This document shows positions 52,154 through 61,221 of a stretch of 64,000 nt of DNA, piece after piece (within the stretch, counting starts at the first letter, position 1; every line of letters begins with the position of its first letter). Source of the DNA: Mangrovibacterium marinum (lineage in GTDB: Bacteria; Bacteroidota; Bacteroidia; Bacteroidales; Prolixibacteraceae). Location of the stretch: assembly GCF_003046625.1 (NCBI RefSeq), contig NZ_QAAD01000006.1, positions 217,255-281,254 on the forward strand, given 5' to 3'. The position numbers were made by a program, and so were the translations under genes. Under the pieces are notes generated by a model. It was not told the origin of the DNA. It searched no databases and saw nothing but the letters and a program-made list of their open reading frames with translations.

Positions 52154-54094
52154 ATGAGCAAATTAGATGCAAAAATACCCGAAGGGCCATTAGCCCAGAA
52201 GTGGACAAACTATAAAGATCATCAGAAGCTGGTTAACCCGGCCAACAAACGTAAACTGGACGTGATTGTTGTTGGTACTGGTTTGGCTGGTGGCGCTGCT
52301 GCTGCATCTCTTGGCGAGATGGGTTTCAACGTCAAAAACTTTACCATTCAGGATTCTCCTCGTCGTGCGCACTCTATTGCTGCACAAGGGGGTATCAATG
52401 CTGCGAAAAACTATCCGAACGATGGTGACTCTGTTTACCGTCTTTTCTACGATACCATTAAAGGTGGTGACTACCGTGCCCGCGAAGCGAACGTATACCG
52501 TTTGGCTGAAGTGAGTAACAGCATTATCGACCAATGTGTGGCTCAAGGTGTTCCTTTCGCCCGCGAATACGGCGGTTTGTTAGACAACCGTTCTTTCGGT
52601 GGTGCACAGGTTAGCCGTACGTTCTACGCGAAAGGTCAAACAGGTCAGCAATTGCTGTTAGGTGCTTACCAGGCATTGATGCGTCAGGTAAACGCTGGTA
52701 CTGTAAAAATGTATACTCGTACCGAGTTGGTCGACATTGTTATTGTTGACGGTAAAGCGCGCGGTATTATCGCTCGCGACCTGGTAACTGGTGAGTTGAC
52801 TCGTCACTTCGGTCACGCCGTTGTATTGGCAACCGGTGGTTACGGAAACACCTTCTTCCTGTCAACTAACGCCATGGGATCGAACGGATCGGCTGCAATC
52901 AAAGCATTCCACAAAGGTGCCATGTTTGCTAACCCCTGTTACGCTCAGATCCACCCGACTTGTATTCCTGTTCACGGTGAATTCCAGTCAAAACTGACCT
53001 TGATGTCCGAATCATTGCGTAACGATGGTCGTATTTGGGTTCCTAAGAAGAAAGAAGATGCTGAAGCGATCCGCGCCGGTAAATTGAAACCAACGCAGAT
53101 TGCCGAAGAAGATCGCGACTACTATTTGGAGCGTCGTTATCCGGCTTTCGGTAACCTGGTTCCCCGCGACGTTGCTTCGCGTGCTGCCAAAGAACGTTGC
53201 GATGCCGGTTTCGGTGTTAACTCAACAGGTTTGGCTGTTTATTTGGATTTCAAATCAGCAATCGAACGTTTGGGTAAAAACGTGATCAAAGCTCGTTACG
53301 GTAACTTGTTCCAGATGTACGAGAAAATCGTGGACGAAGATCCTTATGAAACTCCAATGATGATCTATCCTGCGATCCACTACACAATGGGTGGTCTTTG
53401 GGTTGATTATGAATTGCAAACAAATATTCCCGGTTTGTTCGCTGCCGGTGAAGCGAACTTCTCTGACCACGGCGCTAACCGCTTAGGTGCTTCGGCATTG
53501 ATGCAAGGTTTGGCCGACGGTTATTTCGTACTTCCTTATACGATCCAGAACTACCTGGCCGACGAAATTCGCACGCCTCGTATGACAACCAACGAAAAGG
53601 AATTTGTTGATACTGAAAAAGCCGTTAAGGCCCGTTTCGACAAGTTGTTGAGCATTAAAGGTGAACGTTCGGTCGATAGTATCCACAAAGAACTTGGTTT
53701 GGTGATGTGGGACTTCGTTGGTATGGGACGTACCAAAGAAAGCCTGGAAAAAGCGATCAAGCGTATTGCCGAGATCAAGAAGGAATTCTGGTCGAACGTA
53801 CGTATCCCCGGATCGAACGACGGTATGAACGTTGAATTGGAAAAAGCCAGCCGTCTGGCCGACTTCATCGAAATCGGGAACCTGATGGCACACGATGGTT
53901 TGAACCGCGAAGAAAGTTGTGGTGGTCACTTCCGGGAAGAATATCAAACGGAAGAAGGCGAAGCCTTGCGCCAGGACGATAAATTTGCTTACGTAGGCTG
54001 TTGGAAATACGAAGGCGAGGACAAAGCTCCTGCATTGGTAAAAGAAGACCTGGTTTACGAAAGTGTGAAAATGGTTCAACGTAATTATAAATAA
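52154..54094 (+). CDS. sdhA: Succinate dehydrogenase/fumarate reductase flavoprotein subunit
   Basis: 646 residues. FAD-binding [17 protein letters not shown] at about 41-57; the covalent-FAD His lies in AHSIAAQGG; catalytic-region motifs are [31 protein letters not shown] sequence around residues 274-300 and [12 protein letters not shown], with the C-terminal Arg-rich [15 protein letters not shown]. It interconverts succinate and fumarate on the cytoplasmic face. In related anaerobes the main direction is fumarate reduction. Direction here cannot be read from sequence. Confidence 0.96.
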   Translation: MSKLDAKIPEGPLAQKWTNYKDHQKLVNPANKRKLDVIVVGTGLAGGAAAASLGEMGFNVKNFTIQDSPRRAHSIAAQGGINAAKNYPNDGDSVYRLFYDTIKGGDYRAREANVYRLAEVSNSIIDQCVAQGVPFAREYGGLLDNRSFGGAQVSRTFYAKGQTGQQLLLGAYQALMRQVNAGTVKMYTRTELVDIVIVDGKARGIIARDLVTGELTRHFGHAVVLATGGYGNTFFLSTNAMGSNGSAAIKAFHKGAMFANPCYAQIHPTCIPVHGEFQSKLTLMSESLRNDGRIWVPKKKEDAEAIRAGKLKPTQIAEEDRDYYLERRYPAFGNLVPRDVASRAAKERCDAGFGVNSTGLAVYLDFKSAIERLGKNVIKARYGNLFQMYEKIVDEDPYETPMMIYPAIHYTMGGLWVDYELQTNIPGLFAAGEANFSDHGANRLGASALMQGLADGYFVLPYTIQNYLADEIRTPRMTTNEKEFVDTEKAVKARFDKLLSIKGERSVDSIHKELGLVMWDFVGMGRTKESLEKAIKRIAEIKKEFWSNVRIPGSNDGMNVELEKASRLADFIEIGNLMAHDGLNREESCGGHFREEYQTEEGEALRQDDKFAYVGCWKYEGEDKAPALVKEDLVYESVKMVQRNYK

Positions 54095-54118
54095 TGGCTT
54101 TTTAAAAGGAGATCAATA

Positions 54119-54874
54119 ATGGAAAATACAATAAATCTTACCCTTAAGGTTTGGCGTCAGAACGGTCCCAAAGACAAAGGCCGTTTTGAAACCTATAAAG
54201 TAGAAAATATCTCTACTGACAGCTCGTTCCTCGAAATGATGGATATCCTGAATGAGCAGTTGATTAAAGAAAATAAAGAACCTGTTGCGTTCGATCACGA
54301 CTGTCGCGAAGGTATTTGCGGTATGTGCTCCTTGTACATCAACGGTCGTCCGCACGGACCAGACGATGATGTAACAACTTGTCAGTTGCACATGCGTAAG
54401 TTCAAAGACGGCGAAACGGTAACAATCGAGCCTTGGAGAGCAGCTGCTTTCCCTGTAATTAAGGATTTGATGGTTGACCGTACAGCTTTCGATAAAATTA
54501 TCGCTGCTGGTGGTTATGTATCTGTTTCAACAGGTGGAGTTCCGGATGCCAACGCCATCCCAATTCCTAAAGTTGATGCTGACGAAGCCATGGATGCCGC
54601 TTCATGTATTGGTTGCGGAGCTTGTGTGGCTGCTTGTAAAAACTCATCAGCTATGTTGTTTGTTTCAGCAAAAGTAAGCCAGTTGGCTTTGTTGCCACAA
54701 GGTCGTGTTGAAGCTAAAGCACGTGCGAAAGCGATGATCGCTAAAATGGATGAGCTTGGCTTTGGTGGTTGTACAAACACCGGTGCTTGTGAAGTTGAAT
54801 GCCCCAAAGGCGTTTCAATTACCAATATCGCTCGTTTGAACCGTCAGTACCTGGCCGCTCGTTTTTCGGAATAG
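54119..54874 (+). CDS. sdhB: Succinate dehydrogenase/fumarate reductase iron-sulfur subunit
   Basis: 251 residues. An N-terminal 2Fe-2S ferredoxin domain (CREGICGMC, then the fourth Cys in TTCQLH) is followed by 4Fe-4S and 3Fe-4S sites ([27 protein letters not shown]). It passes electrons between flavin and haem. Last gene of the operon; a terminator follows 21 bases later. Confidence 0.96.
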   Translation: MENTINLTLKVWRQNGPKDKGRFETYKVENISTDSSFLEMMDILNEQLIKENKEPVAFDHDCREGICGMCSLYINGRPHGPDDDVTTCQLHMRKFKDGETVTIEPWRAAAFPVIKDLMVDRTAFDKIIAAGGYVSVSTGGVPDANAIPIPKVDADEAMDAASCIGCGACVAACKNSSAMLFVSAKVSQLALLPQGRVEAKARAKAMIAKMDELGFGGCTNTGACEVECPKGVSITNIARLNRQYLAARFSE

Positions 54875-54895
54875 GCGATTCAATACCATAAACAT

Positions 54896-54930
54896 AAAAA
54901 GGTCTTCACACTTTGTGAAGACCTTTTTTT
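54896..54930 (+). terminator. Terminator of the frd/sdh operon
   Basis: AAAAAGGTCTTCACA pairs with TGTGAAGACCTTTTT around a 3-base loop and is followed by T-run. A very stable Rho-independent structure, 21 bases past the stop. Confidence 0.95.
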
Positions 54931-55160
54931 ATACTCAGAATACCCTTTTCTGTATAAATAAAACGATGATATCGTTCAAGTTAGCTGTTTTTAATCAGAA
55001 ATACCAGAAAGTGGTTTTGTAACATCTATTCACAATCGATGGCAATCGTTACGACGACGAATTGTGCAGTAGCAGAAACAGTGTGCCCGAAAGCCTGCTA
55101 ATGTCGTTTTTCTGCGACAGTCTTAGTACGCAGAGGTGCTAAGGTCGAATTTCAATAACG

Positions 55161-55212
55161 GTTTTGATTAGATGTGGAATGACAACCCGACAACTTTTGA
55201 AAACTACGATAA
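55161..55212 (+). repeat. GACAACCCGACAAC module next to composite repeat copy 3
   Basis: Near-identical to 11071-11127 on the opposite strand. It precedes copy 3 of the composite repeat by about 30 bases, whereas shorter versions of the same module close copies 2 and 3. The region 54931-55160 is otherwise empty of genes. Confidence 0.8.
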
Positions 55213-55310
55213 CCCGGACAACAAGATAACTAAGAACTCTCCACTCTCATTCCTGTTGGTGATTCCCCGGAATCATGTAGTTTCCTGTGAAAGTCTCTTC
55301 GGGTGATGTG

Positions 55311-55329
55311 CCTGCCTGCGGTAGGCAAG
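55311..55329. repeat. 19-bp REP-like palindrome, copy 4
   Basis: CCTGCCTGCGGTAGGCAAG-G type copy, one base off the version at 23932, in the equivalent position of the composite repeat. Confidence 0.8.
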
Positions 55330-55573
55330 GTTTTTATCCGCATCGGGGAAACCTTGTATTGCGATTGAGCTTGAATCAGGAGCAAAGCCTCATTTTGTAG
55401 TGGTGGGCCTTGCCTCAACCCTGGCTGTTTTTCGCTCCTACTTTTGCTCAATTCGGATCTGTTGTCCTACCGGGCGGGTTTTCATTTTTGTAGTCCTGCC
55501 CGGCCGGTCTGACGGGGACACAAAAACGAAACAAAAAGGTCATGGCTGATTTTTATCTGCAACCGCCATCTGC

Positions 55574-55642
55574 CGAAAAGCTAAGTTCAACCGGGTGATC
55601 TCCGTCTCACGACGGAGCTTCCCGGGTTCACTAAGCTTTTCG
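55574..55642. repeat. Central hairpin of composite repeat, copy 3
   Basis: Outer CGAAAAGCT/AGCTTTTCG, middle AACCGGG/CCCGGGTT, inner CTCCGTC/GACGGAG (55600-55617) around TCAC. The inner stem differs from copy 2 by a paired T-A for A-T swap. Confidence 0.85.
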
Positions 55643-56406
55643 TTTGATTCCGGTCTGGATAAAAATAGGCCAACCGGTTCCCAACTTTTTGGCATTGATC
55701 GAACGCCATTCTTATGCGTTGATAGTGTTCTTTGTAATTTACCTGTAGCTTCGGGATTCCCCCGCTCTGCCCGCAGAGAGGGGACAGAATTGAATCGATC
55801 CGCCAGGATTGGTTCATTTCAGGGGAGAGTTACAGAGGGCTGCTGGTATGCACTTTGAGAGTTCCTTCCACGGCATTTCAGAGCCTGCTGTTTATCAGTC
55901 CTATTTTTGATTAATTCGGATCTTTTGTCCTACGGGGCGGGTTTTCATGTTTCTATAATGGCTTTAGCCATTCAATACCGATTAGCTTCAAAAGTTTCGC
56001 ATCCTATCACTTCGTTCCAATGCTCCTTTTTCAGTCTATCGGCATTATACGGTTCTATTTCAGCGCATAAATTAGCCTTCAAAACGGTATAATTTGGGTA
56101 GCACAAACGATAACACAAAGATTCTCCCGTCCCGTACGGGACGAAATTTCCCTCTGTCGTCGTTAAGCTACCCAAATTGCATCCCTCCGGGATTGCAGGA
56201 AGCTTTTCGTTTGATTCCGGTCCGCATAAAAATAGGCCAACCGGTTCCAAACTTTTTGGCATTGATCAGAAGACTTTCTTGCTGGTTGATCGCGTTTTGG
56301 AATGACAACCCGACAACTACGATTACAGGACAACGAAGACGTCCAGGAGATCCGAAAATCCTCGACTTCCATCTCTTGGGGAGACTCTCTCCGGCATCAT
56401 AAGGTT

Positions 56407-56895
56407 TCATTCGCTTTGTTTATCCGGTTCCGCTTCCGACGGTTTTGTAGTGTCCTCCGATGACGCGATTTCCGGCTCATCGATAGCCGGTTCTGTTTTT
56501 TCATCCTCCGGTTGTGACTTTTGAAAAAAGCCTTTCACGTAGTCCAGTAAATCGCTGAAATAGGCGATGATGGCGTGACTATGCTTGGTGGCGTAGCTTG
56601 TTGCGGCCATCTGGATCATGCTTGTGATTAAGTGCCGGAAGCTGCCTCTGCCACTTCTGCCGCTAAATCGACCCGATATGAAATTGGTAATTAAAGGAAG
56701 GAAGGCTTCGAGCATATTGCCTTTAATCTCGAAGGTTTGCTGGCTGAATTCGCGAAGGGTTCGCTTGATCAGGTTTGAGGGTTTCAGGCTCTCGAAGGTT
56801 ATTCGCAGTTGTTGGTTGAATAGTTCTTTCTCCGCCTCCTGTTTCTCCTCCAGTGTCCGAATGGCTTGCGTTAATGCATGGCGTCTGTTTTTCAT
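56407..56895 (-). CDS. Conserved-looking hypothetical protein next to a holin-like gene
   Basis: 162 residues, no signal peptide. A basic coiled-coil-like N-terminus (RRHALTQAIRTLEEKQEAEKEL), a central Gly/Ser-rich turn (FISGRFSGRSGRGS) between two hydrophobic helices, and an acidic Glu/Pro/Asp tail (from about 125). It overlaps the preceding holin-like gene by 4 bases (ATGA), so the pair is translationally coupled. I do not recognise a domain. Confidence 0.75.
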   Translation of the reverse strand: MKNRRHALTQAIRTLEEKQEAEKELFNQQLRITFESLKPSNLIKRTLREFSQQTFEIKGNMLEAFLPLITNFISGRFSGRSGRGSFRHLITSMIQMAATSYATKHSHAIIAYFSDLLDYVKGFFQKSQPEDEKTEPAIDEPEIASSEDTTKPSEAEPDKQSE

Positions 56896-57248
56896 TGGTC
56901 ATCCTCCTCGTTAAATACCTGATTAATAATTGAATTATCGATCGGATACTTGAACAGCGGCTTTCTGAATATCCAGCAAATCAGTGTTACAAGGGCGTAA
57001 AAGGCGGCTACAACAAAGAAGCCCGATGCCCGGTCACCAATCAAATCGCCAAGCCACAGAGCAATTCCAATGTTGAGTATGGCAAAAAATACCGAGCCCA
57101 TAATGATGGCCGGCAACCACGAGACAATATTGGACAAAACATCTGATGTTTTGTCCAATGTCTTGAGTTTGATTAATTTCAGTGTGGTTTGGCCATAGTT
57201 ATGGCCTTTCTCAATAAGCTCGTCTATTAATTCTGTTTGTTCTTCCAT
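56892..57248 (-). CDS. Holin superfamily III-like membrane protein (Phage_holin_3_6 type)
   Basis: 118 residues with an N-terminal helical segment (LIDELIEKGHNYGQTTLKLIKLKTLDK-type, about 5-33) and two membrane helices (WLPAIIMGSVFFAILNIGIAL; FFVVAAFYALVTLICWIF). This pattern is common in small chromosomal proteins annotated as phage holin family, usually next to YtxH-type genes, and does not imply a prophage; no phage structural genes are nearby. Order on the minus strand: YtxH-like, this gene, then the 162-residue hypothetical. Confidence 0.78.
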   Translation of the reverse strand: MEEQTELIDELIEKGHNYGQTTLKLIKLKTLDKTSDVLSNIVSWLPAIIMGSVFFAILNIGIALWLGDLIGDRASGFFVVAAFYALVTLICWIFRKPLFKYPIDNSIINQVFNEEDDQ

Positions 57249-57295
57249 AAAGTAGTTTGCTGTGGTTTACAAGCGATTAATGGATGTTTTTCGAA

Positions 57296-57559
57296 TTAAT
57301 TTGAAGTGGGTTCCTCTTTTGTTTTTTGGTGGATTTTGGTTTCCAGATCTTTTACTTTCTCTTTTGCTGAATCAACTTGTTTGTGAAGATCATCCATCAG
57401 ATCCTGGATTTTATCCTTGGCATCATCTAAAAAATCTTCTCCTTTTTCAGCAATTTTACGTCTGGTAGCTTCGCCGCTGTCTGGTGCAAATAAAACGCCC
57501 AAAGCAGCTCCGGCGGCAAGACCGGCTAATACGCCTAGTACAACTTTTCCTGAACTCAT
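57296..57559 (-). CDS. YtxH-domain protein
   Basis: 87 residues. A glycine/alanine-rich N-terminal membrane segment (VVLGVLAGLAAGAALGVLFAPDSG) with the APxSGxxTR motif (APDSGEATRRKI), then a long amphipathic helix of the apolipophorin type (DDAKDKIQDLMDDLHKQVDSAK). YtxH proteins are small, often stress-induced membrane proteins of unknown mechanism. The gene lies 47 bases ahead of the holin-like gene on the same strand. Confidence 0.85.
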   Translation of the reverse strand: MSSGKVVLGVLAGLAAGAALGVLFAPDSGEATRRKIAEKGEDFLDDAKDKIQDLMDDLHKQVDSAKEKVKDLETKIHQKTKEEPTSN

Positions 57560-57835
57560 AACTTTAATTTTTAATAGTTAAACAATCGGTTATTTTGGCT
57601 TACTCTTATAAAGTTAATTGAATTTGAGATGAAAGGCAATATTTTAATCCAAAGAAATTGCAAAATTACTGCTCTTAATGCTGCTATTGTTTAACCGCAG
57701 GAGCAAAGCTCGGACGGGAGGATGTTCGGATTGGAACGATTCATTGATTGGCCCAGGATAATTTGCCATCGAACGATTTTCGATATACGATTGGGAACAG
57801 AAGAAATGTTGCAAGCGATGAACCGGCTGTTGAGT

Positions 57836-58318
57836 CATGAGTCTTGAGTCATGAGTAGTGAGACTGCGACTTCTTCAATCCTTCAATCCTTCTGTCTTTC
57901 AATCCAACCGTCGTTTTTCTCAATTGTCAATCGTAAATCGCTAAATGGTAAATTCTCCCGGGCTGCGACTTCTTCAGTCCTTCAATCCCTCAATCCTTCT
58001 GTCCTTCAATTAGTCTGAGAATTCGGCAACCCAATATTTCTTACCACAGAACGTGTCCCGCACTAGCTCCGGGAGTCCACAGAGGGGAGCACAGAGTTTC
58101 ACAGAGAGATTAGTCTTGAGTAGTGAGTAGTGAGTCGTGAGTCGTGAGACTGCGACTGAGACTGCGACTTCTTCAATCCCTCAATCCTTCTGTCCTTCAA
58201 TCCGTCCGTCGTTTTTCTCAATTGTCAATCGTAAATCGCTAAATGGTAAATTCTCCCGGGCTGCGACTTCTTCATTCCTTCAGTCCCTCAATCCTTCAAT
58301 CCTTCAATCAATCCGGTA
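57836..58318. repeat. Simple-sequence spacer block 1 (GTGAGTC, CTTCAATC and CAATTGTCAAT motifs)
   Basis: Made of GAGTCTTGAGTCATGAG 7-mers, GACTGCGACTTC, 8-bp TTCAATCC tandem units, and two copies (57909-57966 and 58207-58265) of a spacer TCGTTTTTCTCAATTGTCAA...CGCTAAATGGTAAATTCTCCC. The stretch 57560-57835 before it has no feature I recognise. The same motifs build the blocks at 60863 and 63105. No gene. Confidence 0.85.
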
Positions 58319-58320
58319 GC

Positions 58321-59040
58321 TTATTGTTTTTGGGATATCGATCCGCCGGAGGAGGAGTGGAGCTCGGTTTGTGTCGGACTGCCCGAGTAGTACAAGTGCC
58401 CGCCGCTTGATGCGTCGGCCTGCAGATAATCTACGACGTCAATCCAGATGTGGGCTCCGCTCGATGTCTCGGCCACACATTTGCCGGTCCGGAAAGTATG
58501 CCCTTTAAAATGGGCCCCGGACGAGGCTTTGAGGGTGGCATCTTCACATTTTCCGGCGATGACAATGTGCGCACCCGATGAGCACCGGCTGTCTAATTTT
58601 TTGGTGTTAATCTGAAGGTATTGATGACTGCCCGATGAGGCGCGAAGCTCCAGCTGCCGGCTAACTACCGGATCGCCACTGCGAATGACTGCACCCGACG
58701 ACGACTGTAACGACTCCAGCTGCTTGTAGTGGACAAACACTTTTTTCGATTTGGCCGAGCGAATGCGGCTCTCGGTGAAAATTTTCAGTGTTCCTTCTTT
58801 GATCTCTGTTCGGATTACCTGATGCAGGTTGGCATCGGCCTCAATAACGACATATTCCGTAGAGTCGGCAAGCAGCAATACCTCCAGCCCGGTTGATGTC
58901 TCGAGGCGACTAAAATCCGATAGCTGGCGGGTTTCTTCCGTGACTTCACCGTTTCCTTTTACCGAGGGACCAAGCATCCAGCACGATTGGAACAGGAAGG
59001 TTAGGCAGACAAGAATGCTAAGGATTGACCATTTTTTCAT
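58321..59040 (-). CDS. GIN-domain (DUF2807) lipoprotein, putative adhesin-like
   Basis: 239 residues from ATG at 59038-59040. MKKWSILSILVCLTFLFQSC is a lipoprotein signal (Cys20). The mature part begins GNGEVTEETRQLSDFSRLETSTGLEV, the head of the GIN domain, and continues as a right-handed beta-helix with SSSGA / ASSGSH / CSSGAH / ASSGAHF / TSSGAH / ASSGGH repeats every about 18-22 residues. It is envelope-located and its function is not established. An in-frame extension to 59067 is rejected because it precedes the signal peptide. Confidence 0.87.
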   Translation of the reverse strand: MKKWSILSILVCLTFLFQSCWMLGPSVKGNGEVTEETRQLSDFSRLETSTGLEVLLLADSTEYVVIEADANLHQVIRTEIKEGTLKIFTESRIRSAKSKKVFVHYKQLESLQSSSGAVIRSGDPVVSRQLELRASSGSHQYLQINTKKLDSRCSSGAHIVIAGKCEDATLKASSGAHFKGHTFRTGKCVAETSSGAHIWIDVVDYLQADASSGGHLYYSGSPTQTELHSSSGGSISQKQ

Positions 59041-59187
59041 AAGCGACGGATTTTGGGAAATACCCATTCATATTCGAATTCGTCACTAAAGCTCGGCATT
59101 CACTCTTTCTGAAAAGATGGCTTATCGTTGAACAGCCGAAAATTACCGGTAAAGCTTTGGCCATTGATCCGGAATGCTTTGCGATGG

Positions 59188-59949
59188 CTATAGGTAAGCA
59201 CCAATCAGGCGAAGCCCATCGAGTGTCAGGTTGGGCTCAATATGGTCGATTCGTGTGAGCTCGTGTGCGAAGGTCGATGCCAGTCCGCCCGTAGCAATCA
59301 CGGTGAGCTGTTGCCCGACAGCCGCCTCGGTTTGGCTGATGATCCGGTCGACCAGCCCGGTATACCCAATTACAATACCCGCCTGAATGGCATGAACCGT
59401 GTTGGTGCCCAGCACCGAGGGCGGTAAAACCGGTGGAACATCGGGTAATTGAGCCGTATTGCCGGCCAATGCCTGAATAGCAGTGCGCAGGCCCGGGGCG
59501 ATGGCCACCCCCCGGATAGCAGCTTCGGCCGAGATGGTTGTAAAGGTGAGGGCCGTGCCAAAATCGATGACCATGCACCAGCTGCGGTACTTGTTGTAAG
59601 CAGCCAGCGCATTGGCTACCAGGTCGGCGCCAATTTCGTAGGGGTTCATCACCTGAATGGGTAAGCGCTCAAACAGCTCCGGCTGAATTAACTGTACATC
59701 ATTTCCGGTAAGCCGGGGCAGCATATCCTGAAACTCCCGGTTTAAGGCGGGCACAACACTGCTCAGTATGATCTGGTCAATTTCATTTCGGCAGATTTTA
59801 CCGCTGCTGAAAAGACTGCGAAAGATGACCTCATACTCGTCAGCCGTTTTGTGCGCATCGGTTTGGATGCGCCAGATCTTTTTCCAGTCTCCGGCAGCCG
59901 ATACACCAAACACAATGTTGGTATTGCCAATGTCGATTGCTAGTAACAT
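59188..59949 (-). CDS. coaX: Type III pantothenate kinase
   Basis: 253 residues from ATG at 59947-59949. MLLAIDIGNTNIVFGV carries the ASKHA phosphate-1 motif. EIGADLVANALAAYNKY and VIDFGTALTFTTIS are the substrate and phosphate-2 regions of CoaX. It phosphorylates pantothenate in the first step of coenzyme A synthesis, requires a monovalent cation, and is not feedback-inhibited by CoA. No other pantothenate kinase is in the window. An upstream in-frame start (59994) adds residues before the conserved N-terminus and is rejected. Confidence 0.95.
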   Translation of the reverse strand: MLLAIDIGNTNIVFGVSAAGDWKKIWRIQTDAHKTADEYEVIFRSLFSSGKICRNEIDQIILSSVVPALNREFQDMLPRLTGNDVQLIQPELFERLPIQVMNPYEIGADLVANALAAYNKYRSWCMVIDFGTALTFTTISAEAAIRGVAIAPGLRTAIQALAGNTAQLPDVPPVLPPSVLGTNTVHAIQAGIVIGYTGLVDRIISQTEAAVGQQLTVIATGGLASTFAHELTRIDHIEPNLTLDGLRLIGAYL

Positions 59950-60281
59950 AAATGCTTCTTGTTTGTGTGAGCAATTTAGCAGATTTAGGGTCAAGGATAA
60001 AATTTATTTGAGTTTTGTTCGTTAGTCCATTGTGATGTTCGCGTAATACCGATTCGCACTTGAATTGGTGGTTTAAATTGATCACTCTTTAAGCCTCTTC
60101 AGTTGCTTGTCGGCATTGTCCATTGTAATTTCAGCGTTTCGCTTAAGGCTCAGGCTGAGAAACAATTGGTATAATTTGTAGGGCAAAAAATTATTTTGTT
60201 TCGTTTTTTGCTTATTTTTAACGAGTATACATCTAGAAACTCAATTGTTTAACCGGATAATTAACCTATATTCCCGATCCT
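59950..60281. other. Divergent intergenic region between coaX and the receiver gene
   Basis: 332 bases with no gene. It contains a GGTATAATTTGTAGG string near 60170 that resembles the CGGTATAATTTG found near 62931 and inside composite repeats 2 and 3 (about 25050 and 56080). I saw no clear promoter pair. Confidence 0.35.
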
Positions 60282-60797
60282 ATGGTTGCAAGTAAGAACC
60301 CCCTTATTTTTGTTGTTGAAGACAATCATGTCTATAACCGACTAATCGTAAGTTTTCTGAAGACCAACAAGCTCACCAATGTTGAATCTTTTTCAACCGG
60401 AGAAGAAGCGTTGAAAGCCATGGAAAAACAACCGGCTGTTGTTATTCAGGATTACCTGCTGGAAGGTATGAATGGTATTGAAGTGCTGAAGCGAGCCAAG
60501 AAAGTTGCGCCCAACGTCGAGTTTATCTTCTTATCGGGGCAGGACAATATCGATGTGGCCATCAACACCATGAAGTATGGAGCTTACGACTATATTGTGA
60601 AAGACCAGATGGCCCTGAAAAAACTGGTGAATAAGATTAGTAAAATTCAATCGTATAACCAGTTGGAGGTCTCTAAGAAAAGATATAAAATGGGGGTCAT
60701 CCTGTTTTTTGTGATCCTGGCCATCTTCGTTGTTATCTTGATTACTATTGCAATTATGTATCCGCAATACTTCGGGTTCAGACTGGAAGGAGTTTAA
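60282..60797 (+). CDS. Membrane-tethered response-regulator receiver domain
   Basis: 171 residues. Residues 1-125 are a CheY-like receiver with acidic pocket VVEDN, phospho-acceptor Asp57 (VVIQDYLLEGMNG), Ser85 (FLSGQ) and Lys107 (YIVKDQ). Instead of an output domain it ends in one hydrophobic helix (MGVILFFVILAIFVVILITIAIM, about 137-159) and a short tail. No kinase lies nearby. A receiver anchored to the inner membrane by its C-terminus is unusual. It could sequester phosphate or dock a kinase at the membrane. A terminator follows 28 bases downstream. Confidence 0.88.
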   Translation: MVASKNPLIFVVEDNHVYNRLIVSFLKTNKLTNVESFSTGEEALKAMEKQPAVVIQDYLLEGMNGIEVLKRAKKVAPNVEFIFLSGQDNIDVAINTMKYGAYDYIVKDQMALKKLVNKISKIQSYNQLEVSKKRYKMGVILFFVILAIFVVILITIAIMYPQYFGFRLEGV

Positions 60798-60825
60798 TCG
60801 GTATAGCTTTGCTCTATAGTTAATT

Positions 60826-60862
60826 AAAAACCCGGTCGGTTAATGCTGATTGGGTTTTTTTT
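60826..60862 (+). terminator. Terminator after the receiver gene
   Basis: AAAAACCCGGTCGG pairs with CTGATTGGGTTTTT (14 bp including G-T pairs) around a TTAATG loop, with a T8 tail. Confidence 0.85.
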
Positions 60863-61215
60863 GAGACGTGAGACGTGAGTCTTGAGTCATGAGTCATGAG
60901 TCTTGAGTCGTGAGTAGTGTGACTGTGACTTTCAATCCTTCAATCCCTCAATCCTTCAGTCTTTCAATCCGATTAATCCGATCATCCTGCGACTGCGACT
61001 TTTTTTCGACCGTCGTTTTTCTCAATTGTCAATAGTAAATCGTTAAATGGTAAATTCTCCCGGGCTGTGACTGTGACTGTGACTGAATTTTGTGGTCGAC
61101 CATTCTCCGCGTCTTCTTCCCCTTTTGCCTTTTGCCTTTCAACTTTTGACTTCTTCCGTCCTTCAATCCTTCAATCCTTCAATCCTTCAATCCTTCAATC
61201 CCTCCGACTCAGCCT
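60863..61215. repeat. Simple-sequence spacer block 2
   Basis: GAGTCTTGAGTCATGAG 7-mers, GACTGTGACTGTGAC 6-mers, the spacer TCGTTTTTCTCAATTGTCAA... at 61011-61068, and TTCAATCC tandem units (about 61155-61201) running up to the stop of the protease gene. No gene. Confidence 0.87.
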
Positions 61216-61221
61216 GCTCCT

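Larger units (their letters stand above)
55241..56345 (+). repeat. Composite non-coding repeat, copy 3 (full length)
   Basis: Same module order as copy 2 at 24359-25318: TTGGTGATTCCCCGGAATCA, GTGAAAGTC, REP-like palindrome (55311-55329), CTTTTGCTCAATTCGGATCT, hairpin (55574-55642), AACTTTTTGGCATTGATCGA, GCAGAGAGGGGACAGAATTG, CCCGTCCCGTACGGGACG (56127-56144), AACTTTTTGGCATTGATCAG, closing TGACAACCCGACAAC. About 30 kb from copy 2. Short open frames on both strands differ between copies and are not credible genes. Confidence 0.87.

Noticed and set aside
56407..57559. Prophage lysis cassette suggested by the holin-like gene
   Set aside because: No endolysin, tail or capsid genes nearby; holin-III-like and YtxH proteins are common chromosomal neighbours.
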